NCBI GenBank assembly: GCA_964017145.1
Contig: OZ024842.1
Location: forward strand, 3,906,001 to 3,970,000
Reading direction: 5' to 3'
Length of the DNA: 64,000 nt
From: Agrocybe praecox
Taxonomy: Eukaryota > Basidiomycota > Agaricomycetes > Agaricales > Agrocybaceae
Under the pieces are notes generated by a model, which saw nothing but the letters and a program-made list of their open reading frames with translations, made no database searches and was not told where the DNA came from. Every line of letters starts with the position of its first letter. Position 1 is the stretch's first letter. Shown one piece after another: positions 47,285-58,237 of the stretch. Both the position numbers and the translations under genes were made by a program.

Positions 47285-47997
47285 CGGTTATCTGAAGTAG
47301 TACAACTTTGATTTTATGATTTAGTGCCGTAGGTTGCTTTCGAGATTGGTGAAGTGGGTAAGTAAACAACGAACAAACGGGTGACGTCAGTAAGTACAGT
47401 GGGTGTACAACGTTTGTCAGCATTTCCACGACCCCTCCCAAGATTGAAATTGGCGGAAGCCGTCAAACCGGCCGGTTCAGCTAGCAGTGAAAATCAAACG
47501 GTGATTGCCATTGGCAAAAGACGGGCAACACTGCACAACTGCAGTCCGACAACTTCAACATAATGATTGACTTCCTTCTCGACCATCGAACAACTATCCA
47601 GCGCTACTGTTTGGCGCCTTGTCAGCGAGTCCTAATGGATACATCAGTGAATCATTCATGCTGCATATCTGCCTTCTGCCAGTTTTCTGTTGGTAGGCTC
47701 CAGCTCGGATGACAATGGATACCACCTGATACGAGGGAATAAACTTTGCGAAAGAAAATCCAAGAAATCTTAGGGACGTCTGGACTCTGAAGGGATCGGC
47801 TGGAACTGCTGACGCTGGGACTGATTTGTTTCCGTCGTCAACCTCCAAGGCTATGTTGCAACATGCACGCCGCAGTCAGGGATTCTTATATTCGGCCATG
47901 ACATGGCCGTGCTATGGATATTCTCCCGGTCTCTGATTTCTTTTATATAGCACGGCCGACAAAACCACATTCGTTTCTTCCTCTGTTTCGTTCTGTC
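47285..47997. other. Divergent intergenic region
   Basis: About 710 nt between the divergently transcribed CMC4-like and membrane-protein genes. Holds both promoters. A TATA-like TTATATAG lies at 47943-47950, about 50 nt before the chosen start at 47998. No gene recognised. Confidence 0.55.
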
Positions 47998-49398
47998 ATG
48001 TCGTCAAATTCGTCTTCTCAGGCAGGACCTGCTTCAGCGTCGTCGTTTTCGTTCTCACCCAGTAGTAGCTTCGTCCCTTCGACTTCTTCATTCTCTGTTC
48101 CGTCTCCAACTCCTCCACAATCTGGCGATCTCAGTTCTACAACAACTTTCATAAAAAATACCAGTGTCTCTTCGGATGCGCGCCCTACAATCACTGCGGT
48201 AGTACCATTACAAGCACCTGTGACTTTGAGCTCGTCAGCAAGCAATGGCGTCGTTACTCCAAGCTCCGAATCCAATTCTCGTTCAAATTCCAACCGTGTC
48301 CTGAACGCAGCTGAAATTGGGACAATCTCTGCTGCTGCAGTCGTCGTTCTCTTGGGTTTGTTGGCCTTGATCTGGCTCCTCATCCGCCGTCGGCAGTCAA
48401 GAAGGAAGAAAAACCGCCCTTCCAATGGAAACGTGGACGAAAAATATGCGGAAGACACTAAATTTTTCCCAGATAAATTGTCTTCTGAAAATGCGGGGAA
48501 AACTCCCCTTCTTCAGGTTCCCTCACTCCACAGTCGAGGGAATAGTTCCAGTACAGATTCGGACGTCGAAAGTCAGTATTACCAGGATGGTCGATCTTCG
48601 CCGTACCTTGCAAGTTCTCTCAGCAGTCACGAAGACAATGTTATCGTTCATCAGCCTCCGAATATCCTACATAACATACCGCTGGATGACGACCCTACTG
48701 CGGCACAGTCACACGAAGGCTACACACACCCCGCTGCTCTAACCCCGTCAGCCAGCTACCGGCCCGTATCCCAATATGAACCCTTTCAGCCTCAGCCCCA
48801 AGTTAAACCCCAAGCACCCTCTCAACCTCCCGCGAAACCCGTTGCCCAGCCTCCCAGTCGCCGGCCTTCGCGTAAGCAATCTGTTCGAAGCAGCGCGCCA
48901 CCAAGGGCTTTATACGATCCATACCCAACCGATGCTGGGTACGATTCAGACGATTCTGCATCTCTATACTCTCAAGCATCTGCCTCAACGCGTTATACCT
49001 CCCAGACACGAATGTCAACTGTCGTTTTATCGAGCATTAATAACCCCGACATGACATCATACATGCCTACGATACCGCAGTCGCCTGCCCATTCATCCTC
49101 CTCGAGTGCTGATCGGAAAGGATCCCAAGAAGAAGGGCTGACGACAGATGAAGTGGCCATGGTGGCCACGTTATTGGAATCGCGCCAGAGGAACACATCG
49201 AATCCCGATCCCCCTTCGCGATCGGATAGTGTGGTATCCCACATCGAGCGAAAGGGATCGATCAAACCAGCGAAGACCATCATCGACTCGGAGGGATATA
49301 CATCGCGGAGGTTGAGATCAAAGTACTTGGCGAAAAAGAGAGACACAGATTCGTACGTGCCGCCGTCGACACTGCCGGATAGGTCCCAGCCATACTAG
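47998..49398 (+). CDS. Single-pass membrane protein with S/T-rich ectodomain (466 aa)
   Basis: One exon. Residues 1-105 are an S/T/P-rich ectodomain, likely O-glycosylated, then comes one transmembrane segment (about 113-134: ISAAAVVVLLGLLALIWLLI) and a basic stop-transfer (RRRQSRRKKNRP). A disordered cytoplasmic tail rich in S, P and Y follows (PQPQVKPQAPSQPP). This plan resembles fungal wall-stress sensors or Skg6/Mid2-like proteins, but the ectodomain has no cysteine-rich WSC part, so no family is claimed. There is no cleavable signal peptide, so membrane insertion may rely on the TM itself. The frame is open from 47914, but a TATA box at 47943 inside that extension and the pattern of residues favour the Met at 47998. 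Confidence 0.8.
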   Translation: MSSNSSSQAGPASASSFSFSPSSSFVPSTSSFSVPSPTPPQSGDLSSTTTFIKNTSVSSDARPTITAVVPLQAPVTLSSSASNGVVTPSSESNSRSNSNRVLNAAEIGTISAAAVVVLLGLLALIWLLIRRRQSRRKKNRPSNGNVDEKYAEDTKFFPDKLSSENAGKTPLLQVPSLHSRGNSSSTDSDVESQYYQDGRSSPYLASSLSSHEDNVIVHQPPNILHNIPLDDDPTAAQSHEGYTHPAALTPSASYRPVSQYEPFQPQPQVKPQAPSQPPAKPVAQPPSRRPSRKQSVRSSAPPRALYDPYPTDAGYDSDDSASLYSQASASTRYTSQTRMSTVVLSSINNPDMTSYMPTIPQSPAHSSSSSADRKGSQEEGLTTDEVAMVATLLESRQRNTSNPDPPSRSDSVVSHIERKGSIKPAKTIIDSEGYTSRRLRSKYLAKKRDTDSYVPPSTLPDRSQPY

Positions 49399-50104
49399 TT
49401 CTTTTTTTCGGTTTTGATTTTGTCATTTTCTTTGTGTTTTTCTCCTGATTTCACACACGGACGTTATACATACTTTACCTTTGAATTTTTACTGCGTAAT
49501 ACCCCTCTACCTTGCATCAATTCTTTCTTTTCTTTTCTTTTCCTGTACACAACGCCTAGCGCTCCTCTCATTATTTCTCTCCTTGCATGGACTACAAAAA
49601 TAAATGTGACATGGACAAACTTGTACACATATCTGTATATTACTATGTCACTATCTATATATAAACAATTGTACCGTACGCAGCCTCTCAATTCATTCAG
49701 GATGTCTCAGGATTTACCTTGCTCCCGCTGCGTGCTTTCGAATATGTAGCGTCAACGTCGGTACCATGCAACAGTTACCAGAGACTTCCAAGTTACATCC
49801 AGAGGTAACCTAGTAAGGCGGTGCTAATCCTGTGCAGTGCATTTTAACTCGGAGCCGGTGGCATAGTGTTCTCTTTCTCCTCATTTCGCACCTCATAGTC
49901 CGAATACACATACATATATATTCTCTTTATTTTTACTTTCTGCTCCACGAGTCATCAAGGTTAAAAAAATAGTACCTTAGTACTACATCGTTTCCGAGCT
50001 ATTTACTACGAGAACAATGCGCATCCGCCGCAGTCAGTGGTCCGGAAAGCGTTGCTTTGAGAAGATATCGAAGGTACGTAAGATTATACTTGTACTGTTT
50101 CCAG
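49399..50104. other. Intergenic stretch, AT/pyrimidine-rich
   Basis: The left half is T/C-rich (for example TCTTTTCTTTTCTTTTCC at about 49524-49542) and AT-rich after that, as in a 3' region. At 49766 an ATG opens a short frame (MQQLPETSKLHPE) followed by GTAACC or GTAAGG donor-like sites. It might be the first exon of the small gene proposed at 50105-50421, but the link is not proven. Confidence 0.4.
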
Positions 50105-50421
50105 GATATTATATGAATCATGGGGTAGAAAGCCAAGTTTTGTACGAAGAGACTATTCAATTGCCTATGTCGGATGTAGTCCGGAAGAGGAAGGTATGTT
50201 TCCAAAATGGGATGTCACACATGTGGCTCGGTTGCAATCAATGGTTCGAATGAAATGTATTATTTTTTCGATTAATAAGTGTTTAGCACTTGGGACGAAA
50301 GAAGATCTATAGCTAATTTTTTTTTTTTCAAGTATCACTAGAAAAGAAACCACTCCATGTCATGCCCGAAGAGGCAGCAAGACTGGTGAGGCAATTGTAC
50401 AAATCGGAGAAAATTATTTAA
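50105..50421 (+). CDS. Possible small gene, last two exons only
   Basis: Two exons, 50105-50193 and 50333-50421, join in phase across a typical intron (GTATGT to a T-rich tract and CAAG). They give a 58-residue charged, soluble-looking C-terminus: ILYESWGRKPSFVRRDYS, then YVGCSPEEE, then KPLHVMPEEAARLVRQLY. The upstream frame (VALRRYRR at about 50050-50073) would connect only across an intron of 31 nt, shorter than usual, so the 5' end is unresolved. The RRYRRILYE context hints at a LYR-type motif, but this is weak. Its TAA overlaps the stop codon of the gene on the other strand. I do not recognise the family. Confidence 0.35.
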
Positions 50422-51345
50422 CAGAAGTTGATAATAAGGTTAACCTAGAGGCTGAAGGTGAGCACTCGTAATCTATTTATGAACATGAGATGGACTTGCA
50501 TTGTTAGTCTGGCAGGCGACCTGAACATGAGTATCGTCTGGCTTGTGGAATGCGGTGCTACAATTGGGGCCGTTGCCTTCAAAAATAGCAAAGTTGATAT
50601 GAGCTCCTGGTATTTTGGCAGATATGATATCACAAGAGGAGCTGTAACGTACAGGTAGCACCGCTTCCATCACATCCGTTAGAATATCTATAATCGCAGA
50701 AAATATATTTCATTTCACTATTTAGAGATGTATTGAAAATCATTAAGACTTACGTGAATCCCGAAGTAACGGAGAAAGCAAGACTGTATGGCAGTAGAGT
50801 GCGTTAGCTCAATGGATCCTCAGACACTGAAGACATGTAAGCTCACGGTGGGATCAAAGAGAGATCCGTGCTTGAGCCACTTCCTGGAGAAGTTGGGTTT
50901 TTGAGCGTAGTTTCGACGAGTGTGCAGCCATCTCCGTTAAAGCCACACTTGCCGGTCTGAAGGTACCTATTCGATACGAGAAATACGGTGAATGAGATTG
51001 ATTTCTTAGCCACATAACATTCAAATTATGCACTTACGCAATGGCTGCGATGAGAGGTCCATTGCTGGTGAAATCTCTGCCAGTCGATAAAACGTTCGGG
51101 CCTTGGATAAGGGTGGGCTGTTATTGACCGTATCAGCTTTAACATTGTGAGAAACTGGATAGTTGTGCTTGGCTGTCTCACAGTTCCGAACCCACATCTA
51201 CGGAGGGAATGAAGAATGAGTGAATATTCCATTGAAAGGTTTCGGATATTTCTTACCTATTGTTGAAGTGGACAGTGTGAGATTCAGCGTGTACGCCAAT
51301 AGCGGTAGCGACGAAAGCAGCAACGATGGTCTTGAAAGAAAACAT
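50418..51345 (-). CDS. Small secreted cysteine-rich protein, intact copy 2 (157 aa)
   Basis: Inverted paralogue of the gene at 26531. Eight exons: 51345-51257, 51197-51182, 51117-51038, 50966-50847, 50783-50754, 50687-50653, 50576-50500, 50444-50418, with lengths identical to copy 1. The product has the same design: signal peptide (MFSFKTIVAAFVATAIGVHA), HTVHFNNRCGFG, FTSNGPLIAAIAYLQTG, NGCDGSGATC, and a C-terminus ending NFC. It is clearly diverged (for example ATC versus ANC, and KPDDTHVQ versus VSTDTNVQ), so the duplication is not recent. The last intron starts with GC (GCAAGT) where copy 1 has GT; the phase and the shared ending show that it must be removed. Secreted protein of unknown role. 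Confidence 0.85.
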
Positions 51346-51435
51346 GGCTGATTATCGAACTTGGTTTAGAAGAAGTTGGTGCTCTGTTGAATGTTGGAGG
51401 ATTGATTCTGAAGGATTAAAGAAATTTGTCCAACC

Positions 51436-51443
51436 CTTTTATA
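51436..51443 (-). promoter_or_regulatory. TATA box of the inverted secreted-protein copy
   Basis: TATAAAAG on the minus strand, 91 nt before the start codon, nearly the same distance as in copy 1. Confidence 0.65.
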
Positions 51444-51550
51444 CACTTCTGTAGATATTCTTGAGCCCAGCCGACTGCGATAGTATGCTAAATAAGATCC
51501 ACCGCAAGGCTACGGACATGGATAAACAAGTCTGTCGGGTTACATTTAGT

Positions 51551-51573
51551 ACACCTGACTCCATCTCAACATC
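51551..51573 (-). promoter_or_regulatory. Conserved upstream block B, inverted copy
   Basis: Reverse complement carries ATGTTGAGATGGAGTC, matching 26297-26320 at an almost equal distance from the start codon. Confidence 0.5.
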
Positions 51574-51879
51574 GGGTAGAAGGCTCATCGAATTTGACGG
51601 CTGCCATACTATATAGAGGCACTTAGACTGGTTATTTGTATCATGTACTGATATAAAGGTAAGTTGGAGCCCGCCGATGGTTTACGAGCGGCTACCTAGC
51701 ACCATGGCAGATTTGCGGCTTCTTCCTCGTGACTCATGACTGGACAAAAAAACACTCATTGGAGCTGTTATTTTGTGGATTATAAGCTGAAAATTGATAC
51801 GTATCGCCATGAATAACAAGTTGACGAAGTGCAAGAGTGAAGGAGAGCGTACCGGTTCTATAGCTATTTCTATAAATAA

Positions 51880-51903
51880 CCTGCAACAGTCACTAAGCGC
51901 CGG
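51880..51903 (-). promoter_or_regulatory. Conserved upstream block A, inverted copy
   Basis: Reverse complement begins CCGGCGCT and ends CTGTTGCAGG, matching 25939-25962 with two differences. The TATTTATAGAA that follows directly here is separated by about 26 nt in copy 1. Confidence 0.5.
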
Positions 51904-53274
51904 CTACACCGGCAACCGCCTACAACGGATTATCCCCGGAAAGTATCCATGAATCATTATTTCTAGCGCCATCTCTATTTACGCTATTTCTTTTACGACT
52001 GTTAGAAATATTAACCTTGGAGCCCGTCGTGGTATTATTCTGGTCTCGACACAAGCAAGTTAGCAAAAGGTGATCTCAAACGAGTTTAGTGGTATGAGCT
52101 TCTAGCACAATATCTAGACTCCACGTAGTATGATATTCATCTTTATTCCGCGTTCACCGCAAAGTAACATGAAAAACACGGATTACTTGTTACACAAGCG
52201 TTGTAAAATAAGGGCTTTTCGTTCAAGAAAGGCGCTATGGTCTATGTAGAGAGTCAAGACATGGACACGGACACTTGTGGAAATCAAATTCTGGAACATG
52301 TCAAGTTGAAGTAATTCTGCGTCTTTTAAAATAATCAAGCCTTGCGTTTGGCTTTGGAGACGGCGACGACCGACTGGTCATCACATTCACCGTTCCCGGG
52401 GCTACGATATGTGGATATTCCTATCAATATTTCACTGCAACGTGATTTAAGAGTGCTAGAAGACGCTCGCCAGAGTCACTCGACGCTTTTGGGGTGAGTC
52501 TTGATCCAAGTCCAAAAACTGACATCAAGATGGCGGTAGTGGTAAAAAAATGGATCGATTCGCTTATAGATGCGTCGTGTTGTCACGAACTGTGCATGAT
52601 ATAATCCAATCCGACTGGTGCAAATTGCACTGCCACAGCGGAAATGTATTGACTATTCTCGACGCCGAAGTGCTCCATTGGGTCATAGTACATCCATAGC
52701 ATCTTTTTCCAGGTGGAGAAAGAGATGAGCTTAAATGATTAGAAAACAATAATCACAAGTACGTATACGATTCCCGACTTAGTCGGCGCTAAAAACTGGC
52801 AAACAAAAATCCTGGATAAGTTCTAGTTCCATCTGAATCAGGATGACTACGAGTATTTACTGTTAGATACTACAGGGATGCTACGCAGAGCATCTACTCG
52901 ATTTGTACAAGTACTTGGAGACCTTTAATCCGGTGTCCACGTAGATCGCGCTCTTGAGCGTACGGAATTGACCACGGCGGATGGAGACTTGTCTTCTTCG
53001 TGTTTACAGAAAGCGGTTCATGGAAATACTTTTTGATAACTTAAAAAGCCACCTCATCACTCAGTATGTCATATATTATAAATATAAACGAGAGGGAAAA
53101 TGACGCAGTAAGAATGCTCAAAGTGCTTTGCTATTTTTATCAAGTCCGAAAACTTAGATTAGATTAGATCATATCGATCTCAGCACATGACTCTTGAAAT
53201 CAACTTATGCGCGCATCTCAGAGAAAACATTTGAGTGAATTCAATGTATATAAGATTTAGGAACAAAATGTATA

Positions 53275-53645
53275 TTTTATACATAAGAAAAAAAAAGAAA
53301 TCAGAAAAAGTCTGTGATATAGTACAGTGAATGAGAGTGAGCAAACGAGAGCATAATGCAAAGCGAGTTGGAAAGCAAGTACTACAACAGGTGTGAAGGA
53401 AAGAAGGAAAGAAAAAGGACAGAGAGGAGCAGGCATAGAGTGTGAAGGAATGTGGGCATGGAATTTAGCATATTCATAGAGATCATAGATGTCGATCAGT
53501 CAGAAAACAAGAACTAATGAAAAGGGGTAGCAGTAGTGCGAGAAAGAGGAAGAAAAAGTATCTACGAGATGCAAGGAAGTCAGCAAGAACAAAGAAGAAA
53601 AGAGAAAGATAGAGAGGATTATAAAATAGAAGAGAGAGAGAACGT
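53275..53645. repeat. Purine-rich (polypurine/polypyrimidine) tract
   Basis: About 370 nt in which the plus strand is mostly A and G, with units such as GGAAAGAAGGAAAG and GAGAGAGAGAAC. It lies just downstream of the stop codon of the minus-strand membrane-protein gene, so its transcript 3' region would be pyrimidine-rich. Confidence 0.6.
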
Positions 53646-53659
53646 AGCCGATTCAATCC

Positions 53660-55247
53660 TTAAAACTGGGCGTCTAATCCCTGGGTCATCCAGCAGCAGA
53701 ATGATACGGCCAAGGCGGTGGTAAACCATGTTTGGAAGCCGACAGACAAAAGAGATCCGGGACCGACCATCGAAACATCGCCAGCTTGGTACTCGGCATG
53801 CATAACACAGGATGATAGACCAATAACGTAGACGACGTAGCAAATCGCAGCACTCAGGAACCACGCACGTAGGGAAACGGACGCACAGAAAGCGATAGAG
53901 TATTCGAAAAAATAGAAGATGGCTTTGCTGGTCTCCATCAACAATCTATACGCCAGTATTCCTCCTTGTGTGGTTGCTATACCGCAGCGGCGAAGTTGGT
54001 ATGCGGGGAGTAGGATGAAGTAGTAGGCGATGAAGTTCAGGATTCCACTGCATATTGACCCTAGTAACATCCGCACCGAACTCATAATTTGACCAAAGAG
54101 TCGGTAGCTGGTGGCGAATCGGCTGCCGTACATAAATTGGATGTATTTGGTGTTCTGTTCTGGCAAACCAAGCAGGCACTTGAAGAATAACAGGAGGAGG
54201 GAAAATATGGGAAAGGTGGGATCTCTGATGGCTCGACTGACGCTTGTGATCCTCGATACGCAAGGTTCTAATACGAATGAAAAAGCAGATAAGATCAGAG
54301 CTATCATAGGGGGATAGTAATTTATGAACTCACCGAAGATCCGGATGGGCTCCTGGTACTGATTAGACAAGGTGTATACGGCGATGTGTGATAAGGAATC
54401 TTCGTTCGCAGGCACAAACACAGTTCGGAATGGTTCTGCGTCCGTGATGATCTATACAGCATCGAGGTCAGAGACTTCTGATAGTGTAGTAGTGCTTTGA
54501 CATACATTGAGAGAGTCCAGCCCAAATTTCCGTTTAACAACGGTAAGATCCACGCTACCGTCCCGGCGGTTAAACGACAAGTCGATAGAAGCATCCGGGT
54601 CGATTGACTTTAGGTTCTTCTTCCTGCCGTTGTCGAGATTAGTATAAAAGCTCAGACGAACACAACTAGATAGATTTAAAATAAGAAAATAATATGACAG
54701 TGCAAGTCTGTATAGGAGCGTACCCAGCTAGCGCCTTTGGACTTTGCTGATGTGCCCACTTCTCAAATTGGTACGCCATTGCAGCTTCCTTTGGCGTAGG
54801 GTTGAGAAACGGCGCGCTCCTAATGGATGACAATGTGCACCTGAGGGCATCTATGGCGCGCTGTGGGTCGATCTTCGCACAAACGTCTCTGGTAAAGTAA
54901 TACCATCCCAAACAGTGAGGAATAAGGAGAGAGAGCTCCTGGTCGGCCCGCGCTGGAGATATGTTCTTGGGCAAGTTCTTGATTTTCTTGCGAGACGCCT
55001 GGCCGCCGAACAGGAACTCAATTATAATAACTGCTATCATGATGCCAATGGTGAAGAATTCGAGAGAATAAACTGCGATACCATCTAGGAGTCCGACGAT
55101 GAATAAATGGAGTGAAAGGGGTAGATGGCTGGAAAGACGGATGAGGGCATTATAAATGATGGAGTAGGAACCGCCAAATATCGTCACAAAGAATTCGCAT
55201 ACTCTTTGAAGTCGCTCCCCGTTCCTGCTAGGAAAAGAGGTGAGCAT
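53660..55247 (-). CDS. Multi-pass membrane protein of unknown function (491 aa)
   Basis: Three exons: 55247-54724, 54665-54506, 54451-53660. I do not recognise the family. The N-terminal half has about two hydrophobic segments (LPLSLHLFIVGLLDGIAVYS, then FFTIGIMIAVIIIEFLFGG), followed by a hydrophilic loop of about 200 residues (lysine-rich RKKIKNLPKN, helices and NGRKKNLKSIDPDASIDL). The C-terminal half has about five more segments (YYPPMIALILSAFSFVLEP, IFSLLLLFFKCLLGL, and others). It may be an agaricomycete-specific membrane protein. There is no signal peptide. The ATG at 55247 is the first of the open frame; splice sites are consensus. Confidence 0.75.
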
Positions 55248-55983
55248 GACTCTTCGCGGTTTGGAAGTAGGAGGTCCTACGAAGAAAAAGATGGAGGCAA
55301 GGAACTACGTCTTAATTTATAAGTGTTCAGAAGGACTAATACAAGGTTTCAACAGAAGCAAAACGGCGCTGTCAACAGTAGGCGCTAAGCAAAGTGCGTT
55401 TGGGAAATATAAGAAAGATAAGATGCGTAAAGCGCGTAACCAGGAGCTCAAAAACGTGTCCTGAAATTACTGTGCTGTAGATAACAACCAGACAAACGAT
55501 ATTCAATTTTGGGAGTGGTCGAAGAAGAGACCCACTGGATACCTTGTTCTTTTCATGGGAATGAAACATACATGTCGTCGTTGTCAGCAACACTTGCTGA
55601 CCCTGAACATCCCAGGCCCTTTGAGAATCAACGGAAGTTACTGGAATTAATTGACCGAAAACAAGCACAGGATTGATACACATTTTGGGGTTTTCTATGA
55701 AGATAACGCGATAGGAAGTATTCAGCATAAAGGTTTGGGCCTCAAGAACGAGTTCTTGACGACTTACAAAAAGGGCGAAGGCCTTGTTTTCTGTGGCCCG
55801 ATTTTTGGCCTTGTTCCAAAAATGGACATCTTAAGTTTACATACGCGTTTCTCTCACGTGATCGCGAAATTGACGGGTCTTTCGTCTTGCTTCGGTCAAA
55901 AACATCCAAAAACTTTGGTATTATATAATAACAGTAAGTTTCGCGTATCCAGACACGTATGTCGAAGCTGAAGACTTCCGACT
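55248..55983. other. Intergenic stretch, nothing recognised
   Basis: About 740 nt between two minus-strand genes: upstream region of the membrane-protein gene and 3' side of the ABC gene. Only short frames without motifs. Confidence 0.55.
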
Positions 55984-57828
55984 TTACAGTTTGAACTTCT
56001 TCACTTCAGTCCCAGTCCAAGGAACCTCCTCTTCCCAATGTGTGATGACAATTACAGCTTGATCCTTATTGAGACCCTCTTCTGAACGAAGGTATCGTCT
56101 AGCAGAAGCAATCATATCTTCGTCCATCCCACTCCATACTTCATCTAGCAGGACAACGGGTGGTCGACCCACCAACGCCCGCATAAGAAGTACCAAACGT
56201 TGTTCACCTGCAGAAAGTGAGCTGAAATTTTGCTGTGCAAAATTTGTGGTGTTGTCACCACCACTCCATGCCTCTGGACCAAGAGCCTTGAGGACTTCCC
56301 AGCATCTAGCGATTCTCCATCGCCTTATCTCTTCCCTAATAGCTGCAACGTCTGTCGACTCAAGCACCAAGCCAAGCTCTTCATCAGAGACGTCCACATA
56401 ACCTATGCCTCCTTGTTTTCGTTGCTCCAGACTTGCACCGCGGGTCCGGGGTACAAAACCTCCGTCGAAGCCTGTCGTTACTGCCTCCCATACACTCATT
56501 CCTGGATGACGACGGGGGAAAGCGTCAAATAGTTCTGGAGAAACAACCCCAATCACTTGGCGGAGATGCGCAGTCGGAATGCGCTTGCGAGGACGAAGGG
56601 AAGGATTGTTTAATGAGAAAGTAACAGCGGGTAGTTCCAGATGTTTCTGGGTATACGACTGGGGGTGATCGCCTGTTAGGAGGGCGAGAAGGGTCGTTTT
56701 ACCAGATCCTGTGGTCTAGTTAGTCCGTCTGAACTCTGATCTTTCAAGGAATTGTTCACCATTTGAACCTTGTAAATGCCACCGTTCCCCTTGTCTTATT
56801 TTCCAGTTAATATTTTGAAGGACCTAGTCAAAGTAAGATTACGCTTCAACGAAACCGTGAATAAAAATTACCTTTCGGTCCCCATACGTGACGTTGACAT
56901 CTTCCATATCCACCAACAAATGCCCAACTTTGTGCTCAGTATCTTTTTTGACTTCTTGGCCCGAGGACTTGAATACGAATCTAGTAGCCTGTGCGACACT
57001 ACGTGGCGTAGCTGCCCGTCCGTCAATCTCCAACACATGGGTTATCCATGGAGGTATATCCTCTCCTTTCCTTAGGCCAATGATAATACGAGGAGAGCGA
57101 TCACGATGAAGCTGATGCAATGTTTCCGTCATTGCTTTACGCGATATAACATCGAGTCCGGCGAGTGGTTCGTCAAGCAACAAGAGTTCCGGTTGATCGA
57201 GGATGGACTTGACCACTCGAGCGCGCCTCGTTTGGCCATTACTGAGCGTAACAAGTGGTAGGCCAAGCAAAGGCTTCAGACCCATCTGCTCAGTCAATGC
57301 TTCGAACAGCCCTTGCTTGCCATCTGCGAGTGACGCCTCTAGGGAATCGCGTAAGGTTATCTTGTCTTCTTCCTCTCTCATGGCCCCATAGCGTGCAGTA
57401 TAGTCAAAGAATGCGCCTGATTCGGCTCCTGCGCGCTGCCGAAAAGAAACGTGGGATATCCTAGAATAAGGGTCGATGGAAGAGGATGAAAGGGATGGAT
57501 AAAGCCCTCCCGAATTGGCCCATTGCCCTTGTATTTCGAGCGTAGGCGCGGCTACCCTTGTATGTCCCAGCAGCGTCTAAGCTGTCCACAAAATAAGCTA
57601 AACATGTACTTGCAGAAGTGGAATACATGCCTTGAATATAACACCTTTCCCACCACCTCCAGTACCTGACACAACCGCCCAAGCTTCACCTTCTTCTACT
57701 TGCCACGATATTGAAGATATCAACGGTATTTTTGACTGTGAGGGCGACCCAAACGCATATATGTTCGAGTTGGACGGTATAGAGATTATCGCAGGACTAG
57801 ACCAGCGAATCCCTGTTGCTCTAAACAT
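55984..57828 (-). CDS. Soluble protein with two ABC ATPase domains (YDR061W/ModF-like, 563 aa)
   Basis: Four exons: 57828-57631, 57576-56872, 56823-56760, 56708-55984. Two nucleotide-binding domains and no membrane segments. NBD1 (about 30-270) has LSNGQ and Walker B LLLLDEPLAGLD, but its Walker A is GTGGGGKG, with Gly in place of the Ser/Thr after Lys. NBD2 (about 310-563) is complete: GSNGSGKTT, LSAGEQ, VVLLDEVWSGMD and the switch His (VIVITHWEEE). The design matches yeast YDR061W and bacterial ModF-like proteins, whose function is unclear. The first intron (57630-57577) starts with GC; the only GT alternative would be 33 nt, and the GC choice restores the standard spacing between Walker A and LLGHTR. 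Probably cytosolic. Confidence 0.9.
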
Positions 57829-58237
57829 GCTCTGGAAGTAGTTCCAAAGGCTTTCGGATTCGGACCTGAAGCTCGGAGGCTTGATTCGGTTATGGAAAGT
57901 TACTCATCACGTGAGCCGTATATTAATCGTGTTTAGAACGGCGCGTCTGAAATTGGGGGAAATTGGCTCAAAAACACTGAATGTCGACATGATGCTGGAG
58001 ATTTGTTTCTATCAGATGAGAACAAATTCAAAGCTAAAATTCCCAATTCATACATCCTTTTTTCTGGGGACGGGCCAAACTTTGAACAAATATCAAAAAT
58101 TGGTTTTGAACCTGTTGACTAAAGTTTGAACACCTTTACAAATTAAGCCCGAACGTTCAGTAACCAGTCAATGCTCTACCTATACACGTTGCATGAGTAG
58201 ACCCCATGAGTTAAAAGCATTACAGTATACCGAAGTC
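57829..58237. other. Intergenic stretch
   Basis: About 410 nt: upstream of the ABC gene and 3' side of the F-box gene. Nothing else recognised. Confidence 0.55.

Larger units (their letters stand above)
51346..53659. other. 2.3 kb gene-poor stretch
   Basis: The left part is upstream sequence of the inverted secreted-protein gene. On the minus strand at about 52760-52440 lie coding-like fragments (MLWMYYDPMEHFGV, SAVAVQFAPVGLDYI, then in another frame SFWTWIKTHPKSVE) that need a frame change to connect, and near 52385-52335 a possible C-terminus (DDQSVVAVSKAKRKA). They could be a decayed gene. From about 53275 to 53645 the plus strand is strongly purine-rich. No intact gene is supported. Confidence 0.4.

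Noticed and set aside
50795..50825. tRNA A-box-like TTAGCTCAATGG
   Set aside because: It lies in an intron of the secreted-protein gene, and no B box or cloverleaf follows.
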